Source: CAIRDP01 sp037138335
Lineage (GTDB): Bacteria; Bacteroidota; Bacteroidia; Bacteroidales; FEN-979
Assembly: GCA_037138335.1 (NCBI GenBank)
Contig: JBAXIO010000008.1
Coordinates: 1 to 64,000, forward strand
Direction of reading: 5' to 3'
Length of the DNA: 64,000 nucleotides
Part shown: in pieces, positions 47,077 to 55,341 of the stretch
How positions within the stretch are numbered: position 1 is the first letter of the stretch
Layout of the letters: each line of letters starts with the position of its first letter
Program-made: the position numbers and the translations under genes
Notes under the pieces: model-generated
Databases searched by the model: none
Seen by the model: the letters and a program-made list of their open reading frames with translations, nothing else
Told to the model about the DNA's origin: nothing

Positions 47077-47580
47077 TTAATGACCTCCCGGCACCGAGCC
47101 GTCAAAGAGCCTCCATTTCCAGGTATTCTTAACTTTCACTAAAATACCAGTGAAACGATAAGGAAATTTTACAGTTTTTCCTTTATCATCGGAAACGATC
47201 ATATTTCCATCCATAAAAACCCAGGCCGTATTCCCGTTATGATGAATATCTACCCGGTTCATGTCCCATGAAAAACTGCGGTGAGCAAATAACATTTTCA
47301 TCCAGGCTTCTATCTGATTTCTGCCTTTGAAAATTTCGCCGCTGTCGGAACCCACGACGATAATATCCGCCGTCTTATCAAATAAATCCATAAAATGATT
47401 TACATCTCTGTTCTTAGCCATTGTATTCCAAAGTTCCAGAGCAGATGTGATCTCCTTTTTAAAAGCTTCTTCTGCTTCCGGCTTTTTGTCAGTCTTACCG
47501 GTCTGTGAATAAGCAGATGCGGCTGTCAATAAACAAAACAGCAGAAATATTACTAATGCTGATTTTTGAAGATGTTTCAT
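47077..47580 (-). CDS. Secreted NTF2/SnoaL-like protein (DUF4440 type)
   Basis: A 167-residue protein started at ATG 47580, which gives a signal peptide ending in ASAYSQ. The mature part is one NTF2-like cone (AKNRDVNHFMDLFDKTADII, WMKMLFAHRSF, AWVFMDGNMIV, WRLFDGS). Such domains form dimers and may bind a ligand or catalyse simple reactions; no catalytic residues can be assigned. It is a single gene, 59 nt from the TPR-kinase start. Confidence 0.8.
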   Translation of the reverse strand: MKHLQKSALVIFLLFCLLTAASAYSQTGKTDKKPEAEEAFKKEITSALELWNTMAKNRDVNHFMDLFDKTADIIVVGSDSGEIFKGRNQIEAWMKMLFAHRSFSWDMNRVDIHHNGNTAWVFMDGNMIVSDDKGKTVKFPYRFTGILVKVKNTWKWRLFDGSVPGGH

Positions 47581-47998
47581 CTGATTGTTTTTAAAGTGTA
47601 AATATTGGTTTCTTTCCATAGTCTCAGATTCCTGACACAGCGTGGTTGGTTAAGATCATCCCATATCATATACAAATATATAGATGTTATCGAAATATGG
47701 CAAATTCAGGAAAAACCATTCATGATTACAATTGTTTAATTTTTGAATTGAATAGCAAAATCTTTTTATAACATCCGTTTTGCAAGCAATGGTATTTATA
47801 TGTTGTATCTTTAACTTGTTCAAAGAATAAACCGTGACCATCTTCGCAATATCAAAAAAAACCAATGTAAGTCCGACCTCCTGGCGTGTGCTAAGCCCGA
47901 AGTTTCATTCAGGGGTTATTCTATGCCCGTAAAAAAGACATGATTTGAAAAACGTTATAGTTCTGCTGCTCCATTAATCATCAAATTGAAAATCTAAA
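47581..47998. other. Intergenic region, 418 bp
   Basis: A divergent spacer between the NTF2-like and DUF3089 genes, rich in A+T. I see no convincing gene or strong repeat. The open frame at 47656-47865 (-) lacks a family pattern and a good start context. TATCTTTA at about 47806 resembles a weak -7 box. Confidence 0.5.
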
Positions 47999-49003
47999 AT
48001 GAAAACAAAAATCAGCACATTAATTTACTCTTTAATCATAATGGGATTTGGAGTAATTATTATCAACGGTTGCAAGAAAAGTAACAGTACAATCACTGTT
48101 TCAACCTCGGTTGATTATTCACAAGCTGCTCATTGGCTGTCATTGCCTGCGACTCTATACAAAGCAGATGTCTTTTACTTATATCCAACAACGTCCTGGA
48201 CAAAGAATAATTCCACTTCAATGATTTGCGCAATTGACGACTCCCTCATGATGGCAGGTGCAGCATCAGCCTTTGCACGGCAAGCCACTGCTTTTGACAC
48301 CGCAGCTAATGTTTACTCACCCTATTACCGGCAAGACAACTCATCACCTGATAACCGATTAAATGTGATCGCTGGAATTCCCACAACGGATGCTACTGCG
48401 GCCTTCGACTACTACATAAAGCATTTCAATCAGGGACGTCCGTTTATATTAGCCGGACATTCACAAGGAGCAAATATTGTTTGTAATATTTTATCCGGAT
48501 ACCTGAAAGCTAATCCGCAGGTTTATTCCAGAATGATTGCGGCATACGTAATCGGTGGTCCTGTTACAAAAGCATTTCTCCAGGCTAATCCTCACCTGAA
48601 ATTTGCGACTGGCCCTGATGATACAGGAGTGATTATTTCATATAACACCGAAGCAAATGGTTTTACCGGAGTGAATCCAGTAATATATGGTGATACTGGC
48701 CTTGTGATAAATCCTATCACCTGGACGAGAAGCGAAACTTTAGCAGACACTTCACAGGGCCTGGGATCACTTTTTCCAAATAAGGCAGGAGTATGGGTGA
48801 AAATATCACAATATGCTGATGCCCGCGTAGATATCGCAAAGGGGGTATTGGTTTGCTCAACTGCCGATGAATCCAGAATAGCCATATTAGATTCACTCAG
48901 TGGGTTTCCAAAAGGTGTTTACCATAGCTTTGATTATCCTTTTTACTATTACAATATCAGACAAAATGCTGCAAACAGAACTCAAAAATTCCTGAACAAA
49001 TAA
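47999..49003 (+). CDS. DUF3089 alpha/beta-hydrolase-like lipoprotein
   Basis: A 334-residue protein with a lipoprotein signal (GVIIINGCKK) and a DUF3089 domain (KADVFYLYPTTSW start; nucleophile elbow LAGHSQGANIV with Ser). DUF3089 proteins are predicted esterases or lipases of the alpha/beta-hydrolase fold. A catalytic His near the C-terminus (GVYHSFDYPFYY) is in place. The lipobox predicts anchoring in the outer membrane. It is the last gene with host-like composition before the accessory region. Confidence 0.85.
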   Translation: MKTKISTLIYSLIIMGFGVIIINGCKKSNSTITVSTSVDYSQAAHWLSLPATLYKADVFYLYPTTSWTKNNSTSMICAIDDSLMMAGAASAFARQATAFDTAANVYSPYYRQDNSSPDNRLNVIAGIPTTDATAAFDYYIKHFNQGRPFILAGHSQGANIVCNILSGYLKANPQVYSRMIAAYVIGGPVTKAFLQANPHLKFATGPDDTGVIISYNTEANGFTGVNPVIYGDTGLVINPITWTRSETLADTSQGLGSLFPNKAGVWVKISQYADARVDIAKGVLVCSTADESRIAILDSLSGFPKGVYHSFDYPFYYYNIRQNAANRTQKFLNK

Positions 49004-49217
49004 TAACCATGGCATGTAACATTAATGAACCATAAAAAAAGATTGTACTTTTTGTAACAGTTTAAATGGAAAAGCTGAGTGTTTTCGCACAATTCTCATT
49101 GATGAGCCAAGCCACACGACTAAATCAGATTAAATGTAGTTTACATCCTCTCAAACAATAGTAGAAGATGGGCAAAATCCGACTATTTGTTTGTACTTTT
49201 GTTTGTATAAATAAAAA

Positions 49218-49247
49218 AACCACTTACAATTTTACTCGTAAGTGGTT
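49218..49247. terminator. Perfect 10-bp hairpin before boundary repeat A
   Basis: AACCACTTAC and GTAAGTGGTT pair perfectly around a 10-nt loop. A-rich DNA lies to the left, which becomes a U tract for leftward transcripts, so it can terminate the minus-strand CBASS operon. The matching hairpin at 52547-52580 keeps the loop size but differs in stem sequence. Confidence 0.7.
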
Positions 49248-49255
49248 GATTTTCC

Positions 49256-49433
49256 TGTCTCCCCGCCAGTACTGTTACAACCTTAATCAGTTATATTCAG
49301 TTGAATTTGATATTTGAGTTATTAATTTGAATATAAACTACTTATCAAAATATCTGGTTGAATCAATTTCAACTATGGTATAATCAAATTAACTGAGTCA
49401 TACCCAGTTTATGAGACAATTCCGAGACAATTT
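49256..49433 (+). repeat. Boundary repeat A (178 bp)
   Basis: Begins TGTCTCCCCG and ends with GAGACAATTCCGAGACAATTTT. It aligns without gaps to 52594-52771 (148 of 178 identical by hand count). It lies just beyond the 3' end of the CBASS operon. The end carries paired GAGACAA heptamers 11 bp apart (49413-49430). Confidence 0.85.
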
Positions 49434-49477
49434 TATCTATCTCTGACCTTCGGTTAATTGACTGCCATCATTGTTTT

Positions 49478-50131
49478 TTATTTCAAATACTGGATATCCT
49501 CTTTGATTATCTCTATTGGAACTTCGAGATACTCCTTGGAGTTCCAGTGACAGTTTTTATACTTCTTCCCACTGCCACAGAAACAACCATCATTTCTACC
49601 AAAGGCTATCTCACCAGTGATGTACTTCACCTTCCTTAATATCAATTTGTCATCATCCATTCCAAACCACTTTCTATAAAACTCGCGGATACCTTTACCA
49701 CCATGAGAGTATTCAACATCCGAATATTGACCTGTTTTTAATTTAAATTCATGATTTGCCATGAAAGGAATTACTAGCTTCTCTAACCATTTCTTCAGTG
49801 TAATTCCATCTACCAGTTCTAAGTAAATCTTGGCCGGTGGTGCAAGACAACAACTCCCATCATGGTTAACATGCCATTCTGGTGACCGTTCTATCTGTCC
49901 ACCGATTTCGAATAAGGTTGGAATTCTTAATGGATAGTTATCAGGAAAGACAATTCTTATTTCATATGTGGCCCAGTTAGTTTTATTCCTGTCAATTATA
50001 TCAACCGTACCTTCAATTAAAACTTGATTGTCCTTTTGAATAGGTTCATATAATCTGGGGTATAATTCCATTGCTTCGAGGTAATGTTGATACACTATGT
50101 CGAAGCCTGACTGACTTATTTCCGATACCAA
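49478..50131 (-). CDS. CBASS E2-like ubiquitin-conjugating-type protein with SEC-C tail
   Basis: A 217-residue protein. Residues 15-155 match prokaryotic E2-like (Cap2 E2-part) domains: NYPLRIPTLFEIGG, WHVNHDGSCCLAPP with the predicted catalytic Cys at 94 or 95, and a helix with MANHEF. Residues 180-196 form a SEC-C zinc site (CFCGSGKKYKNCH: Cys183, Cys185, Cys194, His195). E2-only (type II short) CBASS systems use such proteins to modify or prime the CD-NTase. There is no E1 or JAB gene nearby. The gene overlaps the CD-NTase end by 16 nt. The SEC-C tail is unusual and could recruit the ribosome, a chaperone or DNA; this is inference. Confidence 0.88.
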   Translation of the reverse strand: MVSEISQSGFDIVYQHYLEAMELYPRLYEPIQKDNQVLIEGTVDIIDRNKTNWATYEIRIVFPDNYPLRIPTLFEIGGQIERSPEWHVNHDGSCCLAPPAKIYLELVDGITLKKWLEKLVIPFMANHEFKLKTGQYSDVEYSHGGKGIREFYRKWFGMDDDKLILRKVKYITGEIAFGRNDGCFCGSGKKYKNCHWNSKEYLEVPIEIIKEDIQYLK

Positions 50132-51147
50132 GGAGTCGAAGTTTTGGCAATATCTCTTAGTGGTTCATATATGGCCGCTCCAATAGTTGGCCCAGTTGAA
50201 ACCAGATGACACGGAAACCTATCCCCAAAATGAATTTTCCACTTTTCACAGGCGTTTTTCTTGTCGGAATCATTCAATGCTCTTTTTCCATCCTCAATAA
50301 GGTCATCTAACCTTTTTGAGAATGAACTCTTTTGTTCCACGGTATATTCAGCAAACAAATCTTCACCCTTAGGTGTTGTGGGTCTCCTACAAACAAATTC
50401 CTTCTTTAATGATGCTCTAATTGCTTCTAAGGTTCTATATAGTGACATGTCATCCCTCTGGTCAGGAACATAGTTTCCAGCAGCGAGGATGGTCATAATA
50501 ATTCCACTCGGCATTCCCCCATTTTTATAATCACACCACCCTTTTAAATATCGAACCATTCTTCTCAATTGGACATCCTTCTTCCGAACATCTTCGGCCC
50601 ATGTCCTGAATTCCTCCTTTCTTGCTGCTTCAAATAGAAACTCTTGTTTAAACCCTGAGTTTGTTTTACTTTCAAACCATACGATAAACTCAATTGGATT
50701 ACTAAGTATCCATCCGTCTCGTTTGTGAGCCAGTTCTGGGCTGTAATAGCTTGCATAGTATATTGGAAGGTCAATGTGGAAACCAGCTGAGTACACCACC
50801 CTGACACAGGTATTCTTATCAATAACCTTGTCGGTGTGAGTTCCTATTGCTTCGATAATCCAGTTATGAAAAGAAACTGGGGTTGGACGGTTCTCTTTCG
50901 ACGCAGTACCCAGAAAATACACTCCATCGTCCAAATCATAATCCCACTTTATCGGATTTACAATAGTATCCATTACATATGACCCTTGACCCTGAAATTG
51001 GGGTCTATAGGAGGGTCGATTCTGAGAAAAATGAATAGTGATTTTGTTCCTAAGAACATCCCTTGCTTCCTTTAAGTTTTCTCTTTTAGCATCGGTTAAC
51101 CTAACCCGATTATTAAATCCTTGAAATAAATCGTGACAATCTGCCAT
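50116..51147 (-). CDS. CBASS CD-NTase (cGAS/DncV-like nucleotidyltransferase)
   Basis: A 343-residue enzyme that makes a cyclic oligonucleotide signal after phage infection. The polymerase-beta-like core is plain: GQGSY (residues 53-57), the metal-binding acidic cluster in KWDYDLDDGVYFLG (Asp71 and Asp73), and the third acid in GFHIDLPIYY (Asp126). The C-terminal helical part (residues 190-330) matches the CD-NTase/OAS-type core. The C-terminus is TSTPWYRK, without the terminal Gly used for conjugation in E1-E2 CBASS. The operon order is Cap15-like effector, CD-NTase (11 nt), E2 (16-nt overlap). The product (2'3', 3'3' or tri-nucleotide) cannot be read from sequence. Confidence 0.93.
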   Translation of the reverse strand: MADCHDLFQGFNNRVRLTDAKRENLKEARDVLRNKITIHFSQNRPSYRPQFQGQGSYVMDTIVNPIKWDYDLDDGVYFLGTASKENRPTPVSFHNWIIEAIGTHTDKVIDKNTCVRVVYSAGFHIDLPIYYASYYSPELAHKRDGWILSNPIEFIVWFESKTNSGFKQEFLFEAARKEEFRTWAEDVRKKDVQLRRMVRYLKGWCDYKNGGMPSGIIMTILAAGNYVPDQRDDMSLYRTLEAIRASLKKEFVCRRPTTPKGEDLFAEYTVEQKSSFSKRLDDLIEDGKRALNDSDKKNACEKWKIHFGDRFPCHLVSTGPTIGAAIYEPLRDIAKTSTPWYRK

Positions 51148-51158
51148 TTTGTAAAATT

Positions 51159-51788
51159 TTAAAATTCTCCTTTTCTTTTCTTTGATTCAAAAACGACTTC
51201 AATCTCACCTTTTGTCTGTTTCTGACGATTTGTAAAATAGTAACCGGTAAGCTTTGAGCGAGTCTTGGTTGTTTTTGGTAAATACTTGAGCATATTTGCC
51301 CCTTCATGTGTATCCAATTTCCCGTCTGTCTTAGAACCACCATTGGAATAGAACAGGTAGATTGAGTAGTTACCGTCATCACCTTTTTCTATTGTTTCAA
51401 TAAAACTCCGTGATTCTGTCCTTTGACGGTTTTCATTATTGAAAAAGGAACGGACATGAATTTTTGATGCCGTCTGATTTATTTCGACAACACAATCCTT
51501 GCTCTGAGCCTCATTCTTCCATCTATAATGAATATTTCCTGTATACCTACCATTCATGTCAGGAACACTTACAAGAAAGCTAAATATTGGGCATTTCCAA
51601 AGGAATTGGTCATACAATATTAAAAGACCACCAATTATAGCTGCATTACTTGGTATCCGAATTAAATATTCCAGATGGTTGTTCTTTAACAAGGGAATTA
51701 AAAATGTTCCAATAGACCAATCGAGAAGGCCTGCAAGCAATATTACAACTGTAATGAGGTAGGTCGTTTTGTAGTATTTGAAATTCAT
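51159..51788 (-). CDS. CBASS Cap15-like two-TM beta-barrel effector
   Basis: A 209-residue protein with two membrane helices (about 9-32 and 42-62) and a small beta-rich domain (75-205; DMNGRYTGNIHYRW, VVEINQTASKIHVRSFF, KLTGYYFTNRQKQTKGEIEV). This is the architecture of Cap15, which binds cyclic dinucleotides with its beta-barrel and disrupts the inner membrane after oligomerising. It is the first gene of the operon, 11 nt before the CD-NTase. Activation would kill or arrest the infected cell (abortive infection). The fold is inferred from pattern only. Confidence 0.82.
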   Translation of the reverse strand: MNFKYYKTTYLITVVILLAGLLDWSIGTFLIPLLKNNHLEYLIRIPSNAAIIGGLLILYDQFLWKCPIFSFLVSVPDMNGRYTGNIHYRWKNEAQSKDCVVEINQTASKIHVRSFFNNENRQRTESRSFIETIEKGDDGNYSIYLFYSNGGSKTDGKLDTHEGANMLKYLPKTTKTRSKLTGYYFTNRQKQTKGEIEVVFESKKRKGEF

Positions 51789-51830
51789 ATTTCATTCTTT
51801 TTTAATGATTTGATAAAATCTCAACCGGCA

Positions 51831-51848
51831 AAGGGGGCCTCTCCCCTT
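51831..51848. terminator. Short GC hairpin between DUF2188 gene and effector
   Basis: AAGGGG (51831-51836) and CCCCTT (51843-51848) enclose six bases. It lies downstream of the DUF2188 gene (minus strand), ahead of the CBASS operon, and may separate the two transcripts; a U tract is missing. Confidence 0.4.
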
Positions 51849-51853
51849 ACACC

Positions 51854-52078
51854 TCACCCTTTTGATTTTCGAGGATCATCACTTCTTGGATAAGTCCTCT
51901 CCTCCTGAAACTGACCATCCTCCTTATGGATTTTCAACGAACCCCCATGATTGTTCATGTAGTCGATACTGAAATTCATTGCTTCACTTTTTCTCTCAAA
52001 ATTCCGAATCGACCTCTCCGACCCTTGTTTCTCTAATTTCCACTGGTCGTCCTTATGTACTAAATGATAATTATCCAT
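51854..52078 (-). CDS. DUF2188 small protein
   Basis: A 74-residue protein with the DUF2188 pattern: YHLVHKDDQWKLEKQGSERS, a helix EAMNFSIDYMNN and GGSLKIHKEDGQF. DUF2188 domains are widespread, often in mobile elements, and of unknown function. It lies 65 bp upstream of the CBASS effector on the same strand, so it could be an accessory CBASS gene or an unrelated passenger. Its last residues (SDDPRKSKG) are charged. Confidence 0.7.
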   Translation of the reverse strand: MDNYHLVHKDDQWKLEKQGSERSIRNFERKSEAMNFSIDYMNNHGGSLKIHKEDGQFQEERTYPRSDDPRKSKG

Positions 52079-52519
52079 TATAAAATATTTTGATTAATAC
52101 TCCCACCCATTAATGGTGGCCTACACTCAGATTAGTTTATTAACATCAATCCATAATCCTCCTTTCTATGTTGACCCATCAATCGGAGTGAGTCTTTCTC
52201 CATGCAAATACCCAGATGCAAATATGAGTCCAAAGGTTGATTTCCAGTCATTTAGTTATTAACAGAAAAATGTTGAAAATAATGAATCCCCTATCCTCCT
52301 GTTAATTAATTACTTAAACTGATTAAGGAAGTATGATATGACTTGGGTTTACTAAAAACACATCTGACTGTCAGTGAAATAATGGCAGATTTGGACGAAA
52401 TGTCATATTATGTCAAAATGTATATATGAAATAAAGTCCTTGTATGGAATAGAACTGACTTTCCTCAAAAATGGGGATTCATTCAACTGAATGAAATGGA
52501 GTACTTTTGACCGTTTTAA
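52079..52519. other. Gene-free stretch with an 18-bp palindrome
   Basis: About 440 bp without a credible frame, A+T rich. The perfect palindrome TTCATTCA-AC-TGAATGAA lies at 52478-52495. No known family of site is recognised. Promoters for the CBASS and DUF2188 genes should lie at the left end. Confidence 0.5.
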
Positions 52520-52537
52520 GAGACAATTCTGAGACAA
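52520..52537 (+). repeat. Extra copy of the GAGACAA pair
   Basis: GAGACAATTCTGAGACAA, one base different from the copies at the ends of repeats A (49413-49430) and B (52751-52768). It stands just before hairpin B, so boundary B is flanked by this element on both sides. Paired heptamers 11 bp apart resemble arm-type integrase sites. Confidence 0.7.
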
Positions 52538-52546
52538 AAAACAAAA

Positions 52547-52580
52547 AACCCACTGTAATAATATTGATTTACAGTGGGTT
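52547..52580. terminator. Perfect 12-bp hairpin before boundary repeat B
   Basis: AACCCACTGTAA pairs perfectly with TTACAGTGGGTT around a 10-nt loop. Same location and loop size as the hairpin at 49218-49247, but with a different stem, so the fold is conserved and the sequence is not. Confidence 0.75.
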
Positions 52581-52593
52581 AGTCGTATTTTGG

Positions 52594-52771
52594 TGTCTTC
52601 CCGACAGTACTATCACCTCGTCAATCTGGTATATTCAATTGAATTGAAATTTTGGGTTATTGGTTTGAATATAAATCACTTATCCTAAAATCTGGTTGAA
52701 TCACTTTCTTCTTTGGTATAATCAAATTAACTGAGTTTTACCCAGTTAATGAGACAATTCCGAGACAATTT
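52594..52771 (+). repeat. Boundary repeat B (178 bp)
   Basis: Direct, ungapped counterpart of repeat A (about 83% identical), beginning TGTCTTCCCG and ending with the GAGACAA pair. It lies 9 bp beyond the stop codon of the DUF4238 gene, just as A lies beyond the end of the E2 gene. Confidence 0.85.
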
Positions 52772-52780
52772 CTTTTTTCT

Positions 52781-53662
52781 CTATTTGGACAATTTGATTC
52801 TTGGCAGGTCAACAGGATAAAGCACAAATTGATAAGCGTTTTTCCAAAGGATATTCATGATTTTTTCATGTAAATCTTCCGTGGAATCGATTACTTCATT
52901 CTCATGAAAACCGCGAAGTATCCTACATTGATTGTAGTCCATATGATCCATATAAAGACAATATGTAGGTGAAATCGGAAAGAAAATTTCTGTTTCCTTT
53001 GCAATCAAAGTATGATAATCTATATTGCTCTTTATCACTACTGGATTATCTGTTGTTAACCATCCCCGACTCTGATAATCCTTTATAATTACATAATCAA
53101 AATTTGACGATGTTAGTTTTTTACAGAAGTAATACCATACGGCAAGTAAAGTAAAATTCAAATGATGCTCACTTCTAACTTTTTCAGTGAAACTTTTTAA
53201 GAACCTACCTTTATCAGGCAGGAAAGATGTGATTTCCGTTATAAATAATTCTCTCAAGTCAGATTCCAAAAAAGTCTTGATGGTATTTCTAAAGGGATGT
53301 GTTCGGCATAAAAAGTTAACCACTAAGGAAATAAGAAAGGCCTTACTCTTGTCGCTTAGTTTACTATTGATATCTAATTCCTGAATAATCTTTGGATAAT
53401 ATGTTTCAATATCACAATTCAACTCTTCAAAAAGTCTTTTTGACTTTTTTCCATCAAACGGCAAATCAAAGATGTTTACCTCTTTAGTAAAGGACTTTAC
53501 ACTTTTTCTATCAGTGTATTCATCTCCGAGTTTCCATACCGAAATCCAATATTTACCATTATCATCCTTGTATCCGAATTGTCGAAGATACACTTGTGAT
53601 ATCCTATGTTGACCTTGGTCATCAGGATTGTTAACCATTTCCGTTTCCCGTATGACTTTCAA
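52781..53662 (-). CDS. DUF4238 protein
   Basis: A 293-residue soluble protein. The N-terminus GQHRISQVYLRQFGY is the DUF4238 hallmark (H-I-P-x-x-Y-L-x-x-F pattern), and NIFDLPF, LVVNFLCRTHPFR and NPVVI(K) are further family features. DUF4238 proteins are frequent in defence islands and mobile elements, but their activity is unknown. The gene is divergent from the recombinase gene and shares its 145-bp promoter region. It lies between boundary repeat B and the recombinase, as a cargo gene would. Confidence 0.8.
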   Translation of the reverse strand: MKVIRETEMVNNPDDQGQHRISQVYLRQFGYKDDNGKYWISVWKLGDEYTDRKSVKSFTKEVNIFDLPFDGKKSKRLFEELNCDIETYYPKIIQELDINSKLSDKSKAFLISLVVNFLCRTHPFRNTIKTFLESDLRELFITEITSFLPDKGRFLKSFTEKVRSEHHLNFTLLAVWYYFCKKLTSSNFDYVIIKDYQSRGWLTTDNPVVIKSNIDYHTLIAKETEIFFPISPTYCLYMDHMDYNQCRILRGFHENEVIDSTEDLHEKIMNILWKNAYQFVLYPVDLPRIKLSK

Positions 53663-53724
53663 AGTTACAATAAGAATTTATTGAAAGCATCTCAATACAC
53701 TTTTTTCTTACAATGCTGAAATCC

Positions 53725-53732
53725 TATATTTG
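53725..53732 (+). promoter_or_regulatory. -7 box of the recombinase gene
   Basis: TATATTTG fits the TAnnTTTG consensus 75 bp upstream of the recombinase ATG. The dyad TTTCAA-N18-TTGAAA spans 53662-53692 next to the divergent DUF4238 start and could be an operator. Confidence 0.5.
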
Positions 53733-53807
53733 ACGCACCTTTCCAAAAATAAATTAAAACTTTTCTTTTCTCCCGGTATAGCAAATGGAAAAAGGAAAGG
53801 AACGATT

Positions 53808-55154
53808 ATGAATATTCACTTTGTATTAAGAAACACCTACGAGAATAAAGACGGGTTGAGACAAATTCAGTTGGTTTACTGTGCCAACAACCAACAAATC
53901 AGGCTAGACACCAAGGTAAAGGTAAGAACCAAGGATTGGAATGATAGTAAACAACAGGTACTTTCATCGGTCAGTGAAAACGGGAAAACCAGTAAAGAAC
54001 TGAATGATAAATTAACGGAAAAGAAGAAAAAAGTACTCACTATTGTAGAATACTTCAAAGATGAACACAAAAATGGGACTTCCATAGTACCAGACCCAGA
54101 TATTACCTATGTGAAGGAAAGATTCAAGGAAGTACAAAAGAAAATCAAAGAGGAAAAACCACTACTTGAACACCTTCAGGATTTTATAACTGAAAGAAAA
54201 AGTCAGTTAGATACTGTTTACGAGGGAAGGAACATTGATAAACGAAGTGGTGAATATAAAACTCTTAGCCATTATGAAATTCTGTTGAATGATTTGAAGA
54301 GGTTTTCAAAGGAACAGGGAAGAACATACTATTTCCGGGATATTGACAAGAAATTTAAAGAAAACTTAGTCAAGTTCTATCTCTTCAAGGGGTCTAAAAA
54401 AGAAAAGAAAAAAGGGTTGTCTAACAGTACTTTAAAGAAAAAATTCTCCAAGTTTAAATCCTTCCTCAATTCGATGACCGAGGACGGATTAAACAAGAAG
54501 CTTGATTACAAATCATTCTCATTGAAAGGATTCAAAGTTGCTGAAACGGATGATAACATATATGCACTTACAATCAAGGAATTCTCACAGTTCAAAAAAC
54601 TTCCTTTAAAACTTGAAAAACTGGAATTAGTACGAGACTACTATCTTTTATCCTGTTCAACGGGTCTGCGTTGGTCAGATGTATCTCGGTTAAATAAAAC
54701 TAAGATAAAGAATGGTCATATAAAAACCAATATTTTAAAGACAGGACAGACCCTCACGATTCCTTTAAACCCCATTAGTGAATTCATCTTAAAAAAGTAC
54801 GATTACCAGCTTCCAACGATTAGTAAGACGGAAATCGACAGGAGATTGAGATTGATGTGGATTATTTTGAAAGCCTCAATTCCATCCTTGAATGAGACTA
54901 CACTGTACAAATATTATATTGGACGTACTGTTATTGAAGAATACTATCCTAAGTTTGAGTTGTTATCGTTCCATACGAGTAGGAAATATTTCATTTCCTA
55001 TCTTATTCATAAAAAGAAACCCATTGACGAAATCCGTAAACTATCGGGTCATCGTGGTAGTTTAGATGTTTTCTTCAGGTATGTTTACGATGGGAACTTT
55101 GATACAAAAGAGAGCCAGAATCTGTTTACCGAACCCCATCTTTGGAATGAATAA
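53808..55154 (+). CDS. Tyrosine-type site-specific recombinase (integrase)
   Basis: A 448-residue integrase from ATG 53808, which has AAAGGAAAGG just upstream; the frame is open to TTG 53730. The N-terminal arm-type DNA-binding domain (MNIHFVLRNTYENKDGLRQI) is followed by a core-binding SAM-like domain (about 120-245) and a catalytic domain with the complete residue set: Arg in STGLRWSDVSRL, Lys in NILKTGQTLTIPL, His-x-x-Arg in FHTSRKYF, His in LSGHRGSLDVF and nucleophile Tyr in FFRYVYDG. It belongs to the Bacteroidota phage/transposon integrases. Related boundary motifs lie on both sides, so it is the likely driver of movement of this region. Confidence 0.93.
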   Translation: MNIHFVLRNTYENKDGLRQIQLVYCANNQQIRLDTKVKVRTKDWNDSKQQVLSSVSENGKTSKELNDKLTEKKKKVLTIVEYFKDEHKNGTSIVPDPDITYVKERFKEVQKKIKEEKPLLEHLQDFITERKSQLDTVYEGRNIDKRSGEYKTLSHYEILLNDLKRFSKEQGRTYYFRDIDKKFKENLVKFYLFKGSKKEKKKGLSNSTLKKKFSKFKSFLNSMTEDGLNKKLDYKSFSLKGFKVAETDDNIYALTIKEFSQFKKLPLKLEKLELVRDYYLLSCSTGLRWSDVSRLNKTKIKNGHIKTNILKTGQTLTIPLNPISEFILKKYDYQLPTISKTEIDRRLRLMWIILKASIPSLNETTLYKYYIGRTVIEEYYPKFELLSFHTSRKYFISYLIHKKKPIDEIRKLSGHRGSLDVFFRYVYDGNFDTKESQNLFTEPHLWNE

Positions 55155-55180
55155 TAATAGGTGGGATTTGGTTGATTGTT

Positions 55181-55204
55181 AAAGGGGGGTTACCCCCTTT
55201 TTTA
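55181..55204 (+). terminator. Terminator of the recombinase gene
   Basis: AAAGGGGG-GTTA-CCCCCTTT followed by TTTA, a classic intrinsic terminator 26 bp after the stop codon. It is followed directly by TGTCTCCCCG, the same first ten bases as boundary repeat A. Confidence 0.85.
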
Positions 55205-55205
55205 T

Positions 55206-55228
55206 GTCTCCCCGAAATCGGTGGAAGT
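55206..55228 (+). repeat. Boundary repeat C (23 bp)
   Basis: GTCTCCCCGAAATCGGTGGA plus AGT. It matches 56746-56768 at 20 of 23 positions in direct orientation, and its first part (TGTCTCCCCG from 55205) equals the start of repeat A. C and D flank the AT-hook/HU cluster. Confidence 0.65.
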
Positions 55229-55293
55229 TAATTCCCTTATAAACAGTAAATTAAATCATCCTTTAGCAATATCTCCATATTTTCAAGACACAA

Positions 55294-55320
55294 AAAAGCT
55301 TACCCAAATCGGGTAGGCCT
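55294..55320 (-). terminator. Terminator of the AT-hook gene
   Basis: On the minus strand GCCTACCC-GATTT-GGGTAAGC is followed by six T. Seven of eight stem positions pair. It lies 22 bp after the stop codon of the AT-hook protein gene. Confidence 0.75.
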
Positions 55321-55341
55321 GTTAATCAATGTAATATTAGG

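Noticed and set aside
47656..47865. 69-codon minus-strand frame
   Set aside because: A+T-rich intergenic DNA, no family pattern, no promoter or ribosome site, low-complexity composition.
49256..49276. Attachment site inside a tRNA gene
   Set aside because: The sequence around TGTCTCCCCG does not fold as a tRNA 3' half in either direction, so the integration target remains unknown.
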